Of a stretch of 64,000 nucleotides of DNA, positions 22,963 through 31,201 are shown piece by piece. The DNA lies in IMG/VR virus record IMGVR_UViG_3300027797_000012, positions 62,001 through 126,000 of that record. One strand, given 5' to 3'. A program made the position numbers and the translations under genes. The notes under the pieces were generated by a model, which searched no databases, had not been told where the DNA came from, and was given only the letters and a program-made list of their open reading frames with translations. Origin of the DNA: a virus. The stretch's first letter is position 1, and each line of letters begins with the position of its first letter.

Positions 22963-23490
22963 CTACATATTGTTGTAGGTGCCTAGTTGAAGCACGCCGT
23001 TACTATCAGGCCATAGGTACTGATAGTACTCAGGACGATAACCTTTATCCTCTGGCCAGTTAAATTGAGAATACCAGTCGTACTCTTTGCGTAGTAAAGC
23101 AATGCGGTGGGTAGAGGCAATTTGCTCGTATGTATCTTTGTCTTTAAACCAGTAAGGAAAGGTAAGCTCGTCGCTGATACGCCCTAGCTCAAGCGCGCGG
23201 ACTAGTGTTCCTTGAATCTTAGGAATCATTGTAGATTTGTAACCGCGAGCTAGCCACTCGTCACACATTGTAGTTGCGTACATAGACAAAGCTTTTTCGT
23301 GGCCTTCCCACATCTTTGCTGCAGGATGATTACGCCAGCCTTTAGGGTCACGGTGTTCGCCCTGTGGATTTAGCGAGGTAAGCACTAACATAAGTTGCCA
23401 CGCCTCAAGGACCTGCTTATTAAGGCGCTTGTTGTCTAGTTCTTGAGCAATATGCTCGAAGGAGCTAGTCTGAGGTAGAAAGGTTTGCAT
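22963..23490 (-). CDS. pyrimidine-dimer DNA glycosylase/endonuclease V-like protein
   Basis: A 175-residue protein with the N-terminal pattern MQTFLPQ, LDNKRLNKQVLEAWQLM, GWRNHPAAKMWEGHEKALSMY and DEWLARGY. This matches the PF03013 family that includes phage T4 DenV-type enzymes, which cut the glycosyl bond of UV-induced cyclobutane dimers and nick the DNA. The expected place of action is the host cytoplasm on phage DNA. It has its own -10 box 27 bases upstream. UV repair would suit a sunlit surface-water phage. A related uncharacterised subfamily is the main alternative. Confidence 0.75.
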   Translation of the reverse strand: MQTFLPQTSSFEHIAQELDNKRLNKQVLEAWQLMLVLTSLNPQGEHRDPKGWRNHPAAKMWEGHEKALSMYATTMCDEWLARGYKSTMIPKIQGTLVRALELGRISDELTFPYWFKDKDTYEQIASTHRIALLRKEYDWYSQFNWPEDKGYRPEYYQYLWPDSNGVLQLGTYNNM

Positions 23491-23516
23491 ATATTCGTCC
23501 GTTCGTCATTGTGTAA

Positions 23517-23522
23517 ATTATA
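23517..23522 (-). promoter_or_regulatory. minus-strand promoter -10 with shared leader motif
   Basis: TATAATTT lies 27 bases before the ATG at 23490. The leader contains GACGAACGGACG, matching GACAAAGGACG placed identically after the TATAATTT at 37905-37910. No -35 consensus is visible. The identical spacing and shared leader suggest a phage promoter type. Confidence 0.5.
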
Positions 23523-23837
23523 TCAGGTAGGCGTGTCCTCTGGCGGTATTTCGTCAAAAGGAAGAACATTTTCTCCCTCCATGTCCATATCCATTTCTGA
23601 GTCAGCTTCTTCTATATCATCAGCTGAAACGTATATACCTACAACTGTAACCTTACTGCAGATAAAGCATTCGCAGACCGTGCCTGGAGAAAGTTTAATA
23701 GGTACATTTACGCTAACTAACCGCGTCAGAATGTTCCCTTCCATGTCTACGCTTTCTGGTTCCCACACGCTATTTTCCGCAATCCAACACCGCTCACAAA
23801 GTGGAACAAGATCATCGTTGTAATCGCGTATACTCAT
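23523..23837 (-). CDS. hypothetical protein with paired CxxC motifs
   Basis: A 104-residue protein with CERC (14-17) and CECFIC (about 55-60), a likely zinc ribbon, then an acidic Met/Asp-rich tail (EADSEMDMDMEGE). Its start overlaps the end of the methyltransferase gene by four bases. Family unknown; a nucleic-acid or protein-binding role is the usual guess for such small zinc proteins. Confidence 0.6.
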   Translation of the reverse strand: MSIRDYNDDLVPLCERCWIAENSVWEPESVDMEGNILTRLVSVNVPIKLSPGTVCECFICSKVTVVGIYVSADDIEEADSEMDMDMEGENVLPFDEIPPEDTPT

Positions 23838-25099
23838 TTAGCGCTAGTCTCCATAGGGCTACTGTACCACTGTTTCTTGGCGTAGTGTCTTGAGAATCCT
23901 TTGTCTGAGTCGATTAAGTACTCTCGGTCTCCGATTAGCTCCGCAGGTTCTCCTTGTGGGTTTCCGTCAAGTGCGTCTTTAAGTGCCTTACCAATCCAGT
24001 TGGCCGCTTGCACTGGGACAGCCTTGCCCCATACAGCCGCCAGGTGAGAGTAATTGCGCGATTCTTCAATGTTCCAATCGTCAGGCAAACCTTGCATACG
24101 AGCAGACTCGCGATGCGTAATAAGGCGCGGTTGCGTCGGATGAATAACGTGGTCTAGCGCAGAGCCGGTAAGCACGTTGCACCAGTGATCTTCTTTCCAA
24201 CGGTACGGTTGCGAAAAGCCAAGCTTAAAATTTTTACGAATAACACGAGGAGAAATGTCAATCCACTTCTGAGGAAACTTACCGTCATTTAAGTCTACGG
24301 CTTTCTTAAGCGCACCGCCGGTGTCACCGTTGCCTTCCCAGCCGTCGTTGCCGATGATGCTAAAGATCTCTTCAATTCGTTGCGCATGGATGTTTGTTTT
24401 ACCGATGTGACCGTCAACCATTCCATTTTTTGTGCGTAGGTGCTTAACCCACTTAGAAGGAGAAGGCGCGGTATACTTTTGCTTATTCCAAGTCTGAGGC
24501 ATCTCCGCAAGATCACCGATGATGTCCATGATACGTGGAAGTTCTTTAGGTTCTGGAGTTACCGCGCTAAACTTAAGTCCTGACTCAACAGCAACCCAGA
24601 AGTAACGCGGGCGATATGAAAATCCGCCAACCTGTAGGTTATTTTCCTTAACGTGATACAAATCGTATTTTTTACCGGAGACTTGCTCGACCATGTCGCG
24701 ATACTTAACCATTACGTCGCGCCCTTGCGTGTACGCTTGCTGAACACACTCGAACACTATAGCGCGTGGTTTTACGCGTCCAGCGTATTTCATAAAGGCT
24801 ACGGTATGCTCGTGTGCCTTAGAGTCAGGTCCACGATTTGCAGGGCCAGACCATACAGACCAACCGGAGCATGGCGGGCAACCCATGACGATGTCTGCTT
24901 TTTGCACGCGCCATTCGTTAGGATCGTCTGAAAACTCTGAGGTCCAGTCATCTCCAAGAAGATGACGGTTGCTTTCTGCAACTACGTTTCCAAAGTTTAA
25001 TGTTCCGGTGCGTTGAATCATCTTCATGTCGTTTTGGATAAAGCCAAGACTCATAAAAGCTGCAAGCCCGTTGCAGTCGATAAAGGTATGTTGTGACAA
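23834..25099 (-). CDS. C5-cytosine DNA methyltransferase, divergent
   Basis: A 421-residue protein starting at TTG. The catalytic Pro-Cys motif is present (VMGCPPCSGWS), as are RESARMQGLPDDW (motif IX-like) and GKAVPVQAANWIG (motif X). Departures from the family: motif I reads DCNGLAAFMSLGF rather than FxGxGG, motif VI reads FECVQQ (Cys in place of the usual Asn of ENV) and motif VIII reads SYRPRYFW rather than QxRxR. It lacks a paired restriction enzyme, so it is a phage solo enzyme, for host-restriction evasion or for base modification with the nearby GT-B genes. Sequence target unknown. Confidence 0.83.
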   Translation of the reverse strand: MSQHTFIDCNGLAAFMSLGFIQNDMKMIQRTGTLNFGNVVAESNRHLLGDDWTSEFSDDPNEWRVQKADIVMGCPPCSGWSVWSGPANRGPDSKAHEHTVAFMKYAGRVKPRAIVFECVQQAYTQGRDVMVKYRDMVEQVSGKKYDLYHVKENNLQVGGFSYRPRYFWVAVESGLKFSAVTPEPKELPRIMDIIGDLAEMPQTWNKQKYTAPSPSKWVKHLRTKNGMVDGHIGKTNIHAQRIEEIFSIIGNDGWEGNGDTGGALKKAVDLNDGKFPQKWIDISPRVIRKNFKLGFSQPYRWKEDHWCNVLTGSALDHVIHPTQPRLITHRESARMQGLPDDWNIEESRNYSHLAAVWGKAVPVQAANWIGKALKDALDGNPQGEPAELIGDREYLIDSDKGFSRHYAKKQWYSSPMETSAK

Positions 25100-25162
25100 G
25101 GTGTAGCCCTTCGTAGTTCCTAGGTAGGACCTTATACCGACATCGCACTTATGGCATGCTAT

Positions 25163-25486
25163 TTACTCAGAAAGATTTGCTTTTTTCTCTAGATCAATCA
25201 TGCCTACCTCATAGCCGCAACCTGCGTATCCCGCGATATCAATCCAGGTATCTCCCTGGAACCCAGATTTAGACGCGTATCGAGCGACTTTAAGACCTAC
25301 CATCATCATGGCAACGTCTTCTTGTGATAAGTCTATACCTAGTATGACTGACCAGATCTTGCCTATTCTAGCAAAGTTTTCTTCAGGAGCGCCGTACTGC
25401 GCATCTCTATCTCCAGAGATAATTTTAGCAGCTTCGCGTAGAGCTTCTACTCGGTACTGCAGAGGCTCATTTGATGAATCAGCCAT
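25163..25486 (-). CDS. DUF6378-type phage protein
   Basis: A 107-residue protein. The blocks ALREAAKIISGDRDAQYG, PEENFARIGKIW and VAMMMVGLKVARYAS ... DIAGYAG are those of the DUF6378 family, common in actinophages and usually placed among nucleotide-metabolism genes. It is helical with conserved acidic and His/Arg positions. No activity is known. It overlaps the next upstream gene by eight bases. Confidence 0.7.
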   Translation of the reverse strand: MADSSNEPLQYRVEALREAAKIISGDRDAQYGAPEENFARIGKIWSVILGIDLSQEDVAMMMVGLKVARYASKSGFQGDTWIDIAGYAGCGYEVGMIDLEKKANLSE

Positions 25487-25697
25487 GCTTAGTCTCTATC
25501 TTAGTGCGTATTGTTATGTAGGCAATTAGCATTCCGTCATTGTTAGGATCTTCATTAAAGTCCCTAGCCTTTAGTTCAGAATCAGGCGGCAACTCCGCAG
25601 AGTCGTTATTTACAAATCCTTGCCAACTTTTCTTTGCATTGGCAAGAATTTCATCGATGTTTCTACCACGAACAATAAGCTCTACTGTAGATCGCAT
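25479..25697 (-). CDS. hypothetical small protein
   Basis: A 72-residue protein (MRSTVELIVRGRNIDEIL ...) with an alternating beta-helix-beta look and a C-terminal strand LIAYITIRTKIE. It is coupled by short overlaps to both neighbours. No family recognised. Confidence 0.55.
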   Translation of the reverse strand: MRSTVELIVRGRNIDEILANAKKSWQGFVNNDSAELPPDSELKARDFNEDPNNDGMLIAYITIRTKIETKHG

Positions 25698-26116
25698 TAG
25701 CGAACTCTCTTCTCTAGTTGGTGCGGTGAATAGTGTGCCCCGTCTAAGATAGGTTCTTTATCATCTGTAGACTTAAATATAATGTCGCCGTAACGGATTC
25801 CTACAACCTTACCGCGTCTCCCGTTGTGAATACCGCCGGTTGCGCCGTCGTACGCGTCAGCCTTGACACGCACGTCGTCACCTAGACTAATTGCGCCTGG
25901 TTGCGCATCAACCCATAGCTCATCAGGATTATTTTTTACTGCGGCATGCCCAAGAGAAAGACGGCTAAATAGCGCTATAACTTCCTTTTGCTGGTTTACT
26001 GATAGGGTAATATCTTTCCAAGTTGCAAGAAGTTTAAGTGTAGCATTACCGATACCTACTTTAGTCTTTGCATCTTGCATTTCAGATCTGACCCATTCAT
26101 CGTTGACTTCAGGCAC
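25697..26116 (-). CDS. hypothetical protein with SH3-like (KOW-type) C-terminus
   Basis: A 139-residue protein. The N-terminal half is helical (QQKEVIALFSRLSLG). The C-terminal half reads LGDDVRVKADAYDGATGG ... RRGKVVGIRYGDIIF ... LEKRV, a small beta barrel of the kind used in KOW/SH3 modules that bind RNA, DNA or polymerase. It lies in the nucleotide-metabolism operon, overlapping the dUTPase-like gene by eight bases. Function unknown. Confidence 0.6.
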   Translation of the reverse strand: MPEVNDEWVRSEMQDAKTKVGIGNATLKLLATWKDITLSVNQQKEVIALFSRLSLGHAAVKNNPDELWVDAQPGAISLGDDVRVKADAYDGATGGIHNGRRGKVVGIRYGDIIFKSTDDKEPILDGAHYSPHQLEKRVR

Positions 26117-26594
26117 TGTAGTCTACCTCCTTAGGTAAGCACTTTGCGCACATGTCTGGGCTAGCGCCTCTACCAACGTCGTCGATAGCTCTAGTGCACA
26201 ATGCACATTTTACGCCTTCTTCTTTAACTTTGTACCCTTTTAGCTGTCTTTCTTTATTGCGCTCCATTTTTTCAAGATAGAACTTGTCAAGCATTTCGTC
26301 AGTTCCGCCAGCTGCAACAATGATATTAGCCACAAAGTGTAGAACATCAACAGCTTCTTTGATTACTTCTTCTCTATCAGCGTAAGGTTGGTCGTGTTGC
26401 CAAGGCTTCCACGAGATTGCTTGGCGCATCTCTGCAAGTTCATCGTCTACCGCAAGCATGTTCCAGCGCAGGTACTCAACGAACCGACGTATATTCTGAG
26501 GCTTATCGCCTTCCATATCTTCGTAGTTAATAAAGTACACGTCTTTTTGTAGATCTTTTGTTCTTTTTAGCCATGAATTAAACAGAATAGTCAT
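26109..26594 (-). CDS. all-alpha dNTP pyrophosphatase (dUTPase/dCTPase-like) with zinc tail
   Basis: A 161-residue protein. FVEYLRWNMLAVDDELAEM (E-x2-E) and EEVIKEAVDVLHFVANII (E-x3-D) carry the acidic Mg-binding residues of the dimeric all-alpha NTP pyrophosphatases (dUTPase_2/MazG group, which includes the T4 dCTPase-dUTPase gp56). The C-terminal 40 residues add CALC and CAKC, a zinc ribbon not typical of the family. It would remove dUTP, or dCTP, from the pool. Placement next to two BGT-like proteins makes a gp56-like role attractive; substrate unproven. Confidence 0.8.
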   Translation of the reverse strand: MTILFNSWLKRTKDLQKDVYFINYEDMEGDKPQNIRRFVEYLRWNMLAVDDELAEMRQAISWKPWQHDQPYADREEVIKEAVDVLHFVANIIVAAGGTDEMLDKFYLEKMERNKERQLKGYKVKEEGVKCALCTRAIDDVGRGASPDMCAKCLPKEVDYSA

Positions 26595-26597
26595 ATA

Positions 26598-27617
26598 CTA
26601 ACCTTTCTTAGAATATAGTTTAAGTGCACTTGACAGCGCGATTGCTGCATCGGTGCGAGTTGGTATTGCGTTTACATAGTCCTTACGTTGTTCTTTAGCA
26701 AGTGCGTTTCTTTCTTCTTGAGACATATCTTCTATCTTTGAAGCTAGATGCGCCCATGAACTGCCAATAGCGCTACTCTCTCGCCAATCTGTAGCTACAG
26801 GGGTTAACGTATTTATACATTGTATAAGTCTGTATGACCACCACGTGCCGTTTAGGTGCGGATTGAACAAGGCTCCTACGCCGGCAGCAATTTGATTTTC
26901 TACCTGCATGTCTGTCCAACCTTTATGCCACTTCATAGGAACCGTAGGTCTTTGTAAAGTAGCAGTTGTTGATTTTACCCACGATGATGAATAGTTTTCA
27001 ACTACCCACTTTTCACGGCGTTCTAGCTCGATAACATCTTGATTGTTTATAAGATAGGAATCTAAACTTATAGGAATTAGTGAAGCAGCAGCGCCTTTCG
27101 GCAGTTGAGCAGCCACCTTACTTACGTCCTGCCACGGAAGGGAAGGATAGAGCGTTGTTGGCCATTCTTTAGTAAGTAGGTGCTCTACTACGTCTAATAA
27201 GTTTTGAAGCATGTTTGGCTGCGACGCTGTGTCATATCCTTTTCTATACGAATAGAAAGGTTTAGTTAAGTTATCCGGTGTCTTTACTATTGCACGAAGG
27301 CTAGACGTAATCCGGTTTGGCTCCGGCGCGTCTAAGAAAAGAACTAGCTTATCGGTGTCAAGCAATACGTCTATAACGCTTAATGCGCCATAGACTCTGT
27401 TTGCGCTTAAGCTTGTCAAAGGGCTTAGCCCAACTAAAACGGAGTCGTACTCATTTAAGTCTTTAGTGTTCCATGAGACTTCAGGATCTAGTTGCACTAC
27501 GTCATGTCCTTGAAGAACTAGCACAGTCCTTATTACACTTGCAAACGACGCAGATCTGGCATTTGCAGTTTCGGATGCGTGCGAAGCTGACATACCAGTT
27601 ATAAGAATTTTGCTCAT
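26598..27617 (-). CDS. GT-B glycosyltransferase-like protein, short paralogue
   Basis: A 339-residue protein. It starts MSKILITGMSASHAS with a Rossmann strand, continues with VLQGHDVVQLDPE and YDSVLVGLSPLTSL, and ends with TWWSYRLIQCINTL ... SQEERNALAKEQR. The same order of elements occurs in the next upstream gene and, as I read it, in T4 beta-glucosyltransferase (YDRLIVVN near the front; a helix-rich C-terminal segment). A DNA-base glucosyltransferase role is inferred from this fold and from the HMase-like gene at 36008. Overlaps its paralogue by four bases. Confidence 0.6.
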   Translation of the reverse strand: MSKILITGMSASHASETANARSASFASVIRTVLVLQGHDVVQLDPEVSWNTKDLNEYDSVLVGLSPLTSLSANRVYGALSVIDVLLDTDKLVLFLDAPEPNRITSSLRAIVKTPDNLTKPFYSYRKGYDTASQPNMLQNLLDVVEHLLTKEWPTTLYPSLPWQDVSKVAAQLPKGAAASLIPISLDSYLINNQDVIELERREKWVVENYSSSWVKSTTATLQRPTVPMKWHKGWTDMQVENQIAAGVGALFNPHLNGTWWSYRLIQCINTLTPVATDWRESSAIGSSWAHLASKIEDMSQEERNALAKEQRKDYVNAIPTRTDAAIALSSALKLYSKKG

Positions 27618-28831
27618 GCTGGCGTCCCGTCAGCGTTACGCTTAACGCCTTTGTCCTCTGCAACAGCGCGCTCGATGATGCGATTGCAATGTTCTACAAA
27701 CGCGGAGTACTCCGGGATATATGGAGCAAGTGCGGCGCGTTGAGCCATAGCCGCTTCATGTAGCTCTGTATCAGACATTTTCTCGACATCTGTAATCTTT
27801 AACTTATACGCATCGCCAAGTGGATCCCCTTCACCCTTATCGGTGACAAGTATAGAACCCACATGCGCTGCGTATAGGAAGCGGCTGCGCCACCAGCCAG
27901 AGCCCGCGTGCGGATACGGCGGAGAAAGAATACCCCAGTGATGATTATAGAATTCAATAACGTCTTGTTCAGTGTCAAAGCGTTGTCCGCCAAGTTTTTT
28001 AATAAGCTTACGACTTCCAACAATTTCAACCGGCCAGTCTGGATTTTTCTTTTCTAACCAAGTATCATGTGGCATAAGAGCTCCAAGCACCCATGCACGC
28101 TTCTTGCTTGTCGGTGGCAGAGGAGTAACTGGTTGCAACGTTGGGACAATAGTTGCCGTAGGGTCTAGAGCTTCGATAGGGCCAACTTCATCAGGCATAC
28201 GCTTACGTACACTAGATCTATCTCCGAAAGCGTACATAGGGCACACTGGAACCATACCAGCAGCCCATCTATCAGCAAGTAAGTCGCGAGCAGCTTCAAC
28301 TAAACGCTTCTCGTAAGGCTTAATGTTTTCGTCGTTGTCCATCATATAGTAGCGTTCGATGTAGCACTTTTTTGCCGCCGCAGGATTTAATTCTTTAACT
28401 CGCTCGAGCGCTGCCTCGATGTCTGCGCGACTAAAATAAGTTGCGCCTTCTTCACCGCGATGCTCAGTTCCTACAAGCAGATGCTTATACAACATCTCCG
28501 GTTTACGAATAAGCGCACGTGCACCGTTAAACACTGTGTTAAACTGCCAATCATCAAAAAATCCTACACAAGGAATACCAGATGACAGTGCGTATAGCGC
28601 GCCCATCGCACCTTGACGACCATTCAACGAGTTAAGTGGTGCAAGATTTATCCACAGTACATCATAACTAGAAAGATCTTCGCCTGGAGTAATTTTACGC
28701 CAGTCAACATCATGTCCAGCTTCGCGCAGTGCTTTAGCGACAGACGCAGGTACGTCAATCTTTTGTATTGTGCGTTTTTCTGTGTTGATCTGCAACGCAG
28801 TGAAACCACTCATCAATACCTTCATGTCCAC
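27614..28831 (-). CDS. GT-B glycosyltransferase-like protein (BGT-like)
   Basis: A 405-residue protein. The N-terminal Rossmann half has MKVLMSGFTAL, LREAGHDVDW and YDVLWINLAPLNSLNG. The C-terminal half starts near 240 with AWVLGALMPHDTW and WPVEIVGSRKLIKK, then GILSPPYPHAGSGWWRSRF and GSILVTDKGEGDPLG, the donor-side arrangement of GT-B enzymes. T4 BGT has an analogous order. No membrane segment. It is coupled to its smaller paralogue. Candidate for glycosylating hydroxymethylcytosine in phage DNA; a host-cell-wall or nucleotide-sugar role is the alternative. Confidence 0.65.
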   Translation of the reverse strand: MDMKVLMSGFTALQINTEKRTIQKIDVPASVAKALREAGHDVDWRKITPGEDLSSYDVLWINLAPLNSLNGRQGAMGALYALSSGIPCVGFFDDWQFNTVFNGARALIRKPEMLYKHLLVGTEHRGEEGATYFSRADIEAALERVKELNPAAAKKCYIERYYMMDNDENIKPYEKRLVEAARDLLADRWAAGMVPVCPMYAFGDRSSVRKRMPDEVGPIEALDPTATIVPTLQPVTPLPPTSKKRAWVLGALMPHDTWLEKKNPDWPVEIVGSRKLIKKLGGQRFDTEQDVIEFYNHHWGILSPPYPHAGSGWWRSRFLYAAHVGSILVTDKGEGDPLGDAYKLKITDVEKMSDTELHEAAMAQRAALAPYIPEYSAFVEHCNRIIERAVAEDKGVKRNADGTPA

Positions 28832-28907
28832 TACCTTTCTAAGTAGATTTGGAATATCATCTACGCACTGTACCAGGAATAGATGATAGACCAGACTTAC
28901 TTAGTCT

Positions 28908-29468
28908 TTAGAATGGAGCAGCCGGCGGAGCTGCAACGACTGGAGCTTCTGCTACAGCCGGCGCAGGTGCAGGCGCCGGAGCTGGCGCGGCTGCCGGTGA
29001 AGGTGCAGGTGCAGGTGCCGGAGCTGGCGCGGCTGCTGCCGGTGTAGCGCCAGGTGTTGTAGCAGAAGGATAGTACTGCTTAATTTCGTTTTTCTTCTGA
29101 CCTTGCCAGGTACGTGATGTTACCTGTGCACGGAAAGAACGTCCACGAATTGCTTGCTCGATTTGAGCGTTTGAAGGGTTGGTTGCAAAAAATTCACGAC
29201 CAAGACCTAGAGCGTACATCTTACGAAAGAACATGCCTAGTGCAGCATTGTTGTCTGGAGTAACTACGAGGTTATCCCAAACAAGACGCTTAGCATGCGC
29301 TCCGTTTTGTACTTGTGCCTTAACGGCAAACATAGTCTTGCCTGATTGCGAGACCTTTGCGGTAGCTTCTACAACTAGTAAGTCGTAATCGCCATCTGGT
29401 AGTGGATCATAGCCAGTTGAAACTTCGCCGGCATCTTTAACTAAATCGCCCCAGTTAAGAGTACTCAT
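28908..29468 (-). CDS. DUF669-like single-stranded DNA-binding protein
   Basis: A 186-residue protein. Residues 1-135 (PLPDGDYDLLVVEATAKVSQ, TMFAVKAQV, FFRKMYALGL, RGRSFRAQVTSRTW) match the DUF669/phage SSB-like OB fold. The last 50 residues are an Ala-Pro repeat tail, a flexible linker of the sort seen on SSB proteins, but ending in PPAAPF rather than an acidic tip. It lies directly upstream of a Sak4-like recombinase, a usual pairing. Binds ssDNA during replication and recombination. Confidence 0.78.
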   Translation of the reverse strand: MSTLNWGDLVKDAGEVSTGYDPLPDGDYDLLVVEATAKVSQSGKTMFAVKAQVQNGAHAKRLVWDNLVVTPDNNAALGMFFRKMYALGLGREFFATNPSNAQIEQAIRGRSFRAQVTSRTWQGQKKNEIKQYYPSATTPGATPAAAAPAPAPAPAPSPAAAPAPAPAPAPAVAEAPVVAAPPAAPF

Positions 29469-29470
29469 CT

Positions 29471-30244
29471 TTAGTCATTTCCTTTCGTTGTTGGAGTTGC
29501 TTGTGGTGTTGGCCCGAAGATCATGTCTAGCATGCGCTCGATTCCAAGGTTTTCTTGTTCAACGATCTTTCCAAGTCGACCTTGTACTCGCTCGCCTGCT
29601 TCGTATTCGTCTGTGCGTTCTACGTACATACGACGTGCCTTAAACGGTGATTGCAGTGGATCTGGATTTGGAAAAGTTTCCACTGTAATTGCGCCAAGGA
29701 TGTCATAGAAGTAAGGTGCTTGAATTGCGAGCTGACCCTGTAGGTACGGACGTGAACGTCCGTCTGCTCCAGGACGCGCCATAGCAGTCAATACAACAGC
29801 TTCTAGGGGCTGTGTAGGGTGCATTGTTAAGTCACGCAGGTCACGCAGTAGCGCACCCATGTGACGAAGCAACTCGCCCCATTGTTGCATTTTCATCTGT
29901 TCAGTACCCGCAATTGAATCCATGCACTTCACTTGAAGTTCAGAGATGGAGTCAATGATGAGTGACTTGAACTGATGCTTTCCAGTTTGTAACCACTGGA
30001 ATGTTTTGAGAACAACATCGTAATCGCGAACGTTAACGACTACAGTATCCCAAGTGCCATCGGCAACTGGTGGTTCTTCTCGGATAGGGTCCCAATACTT
30101 AACGGTGATAGGTAGGAACCGATGCCCACCTTCAACATCAAGCATGAGACGTGGATACGGCGCGGTTACGGCGAAGGTTGATTTACCAACCTTTGATTCT
30201 CCGTAAACCATGATAGTCAGCGAACGTTGTACGTCAGACATCAT
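29471..30244 (-). CDS. Sak4-like RecA-type ATPase
   Basis: A 257-residue P-loop ATPase. Walker A is GESKVGKST (15-23), followed by YPRLMLDVEGG and a Walker B-like SLIIDSISEL. This is the phage AAA_24/Sak4 group of single-strand annealing recombinases related to the RecA core. It works with the SSB-like protein encoded just upstream of its stop (two bases apart in the operon). Role: recombination-dependent replication and repair. Confidence 0.83.
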   Translation of the reverse strand: MMSDVQRSLTIMVYGESKVGKSTFAVTAPYPRLMLDVEGGHRFLPITVKYWDPIREEPPVADGTWDTVVVNVRDYDVVLKTFQWLQTGKHQFKSLIIDSISELQVKCMDSIAGTEQMKMQQWGELLRHMGALLRDLRDLTMHPTQPLEAVVLTAMARPGADGRSRPYLQGQLAIQAPYFYDILGAITVETFPNPDPLQSPFKARRMYVERTDEYEAGERVQGRLGKIVEQENLGIERMLDMIFGPTPQATPTTKGND

Positions 30245-30274
30245 TGTTTCCTTTCATCTCTTGTTTGTGTAACA

Positions 30275-31201
30275 TTAGTCTGTTGTCTTTTCTTCTACGC
30301 CATAGTAAGCATATGGATTAGAAACTTCAAATGCGTCTTCTAACGCGGCCTCAGCAGCACTTCCATCGTCAAACATAGGACATATAGAGAAGAATGTACA
30401 TTTCCATTTGCAATCGCGTGAAGGACTTGGGTACGCCGTAAAGCGGTGATCTGTGCCTTCGTCTAGCGCCTTACGTGTTGCAAGCATATCGGTAAGTGTT
30501 CCATGGATACGTTGCCAGAATGATCTTAAAGCAAAGACGTTATGTCGAACTTCCATCTGCTCGTAGAAGGGAGGGCGCGCATTAGCCGAACGCTTAACTT
30601 TCTTAAGCATAGTAAACAGTCCGCCTTCAGAGCGTTCACCTTCTTTGTTCTGTGCTGTCTCAAGAAGCATATAGGTAAGAATCTGTTCGTTCATGTGCGC
30701 CATTGCTGTAAAGTCGGTAAATGACCCACCTACTGTCTTAAAGTCACGGAACATACGCACACCGTCAGCCTTACGACGAACACGCATATCAATCTTACCT
30801 TGCAGGATAACCTTGCCGTCAAAGAGTGGCATTTCAATAATCTCTTCTGTAGAGATCATTTCAAGCTCGGCATCAATGCCGTTTTCTTCAACCCATTGTA
30901 GGTAACCTTCAAGCATAATGCGCCCTAGCTCGGCTTCTGAATCTAAATCGAAAGTATCTCGGCCTTCGTTCTCTAGTAGAATTTTGTCCTGTTCGACTAG
31001 TTGCGCATGAGCTTCTTGTAGAGGTATCTGCTTAGAGTAGTACATGTCCAGCGCTTCATGGACGCGTGAACCTAAGGCAAGTGCGCCTGTGAATGACTTT
31101 TGTTTTGGCTGTAGGCGACGATAGTAACTTAACCACCAGCGTCTCTTACAATCTTTGTAAGTTTGAATCTCGGAGTTAGAGATTCTTATAGGTTGTGTCA
31201 T
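30275..31201 (-). CDS. PD-(D/E)xK exonuclease, Cas4/RecB-like
   Basis: A 308-residue nuclease. Blocks: ISNSEIQTYKDCKRRWW (C18), ALGSRVHEALDMYY, LQGKIDMRV (metal Asp), FRDFKTVG ((D/E)xK) and a C-terminal CKWKCTFFSIC. One cysteine near the start and three near the end give the Cas4-type [4Fe-4S] arrangement. It would process DNA ends for the Sak4-type recombinase. Its start overlaps the helicase stop by four bases. Confidence 0.85.
   Translation of the reverse strand: MTQPIRISNSEIQTYKDCKRRWWLSYYRRLQPKQKSFTGALALGSRVHEALDMYYSKQIPLQEAHAQLVEQDKILLENEGRDTFDLDSEAELGRIMLEGYLQWVEENGIDAELEMISTEEIIEMPLFDGKVILQGKIDMRVRRKADGVRMFRDFKTVGGSFTDFTAMAHMNEQILTYMLLETAQNKEGERSEGGLFTMLKKVKRSANARPPFYEQMEVRHNVFALRSFWQRIHGTLTDMLATRKALDEGTDHRFTAYPSPSRDCKWKCTFFSICPMFDDGSAAEAALEDAFEVSNPYAYYGVEEKTTD

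Noticed and set aside
24653-24931. Plus-strand frames inside the C5-methyltransferase gene
   Set aside because: No RBS, no recognisable domain, and full overlap with a well-supported minus-strand gene.
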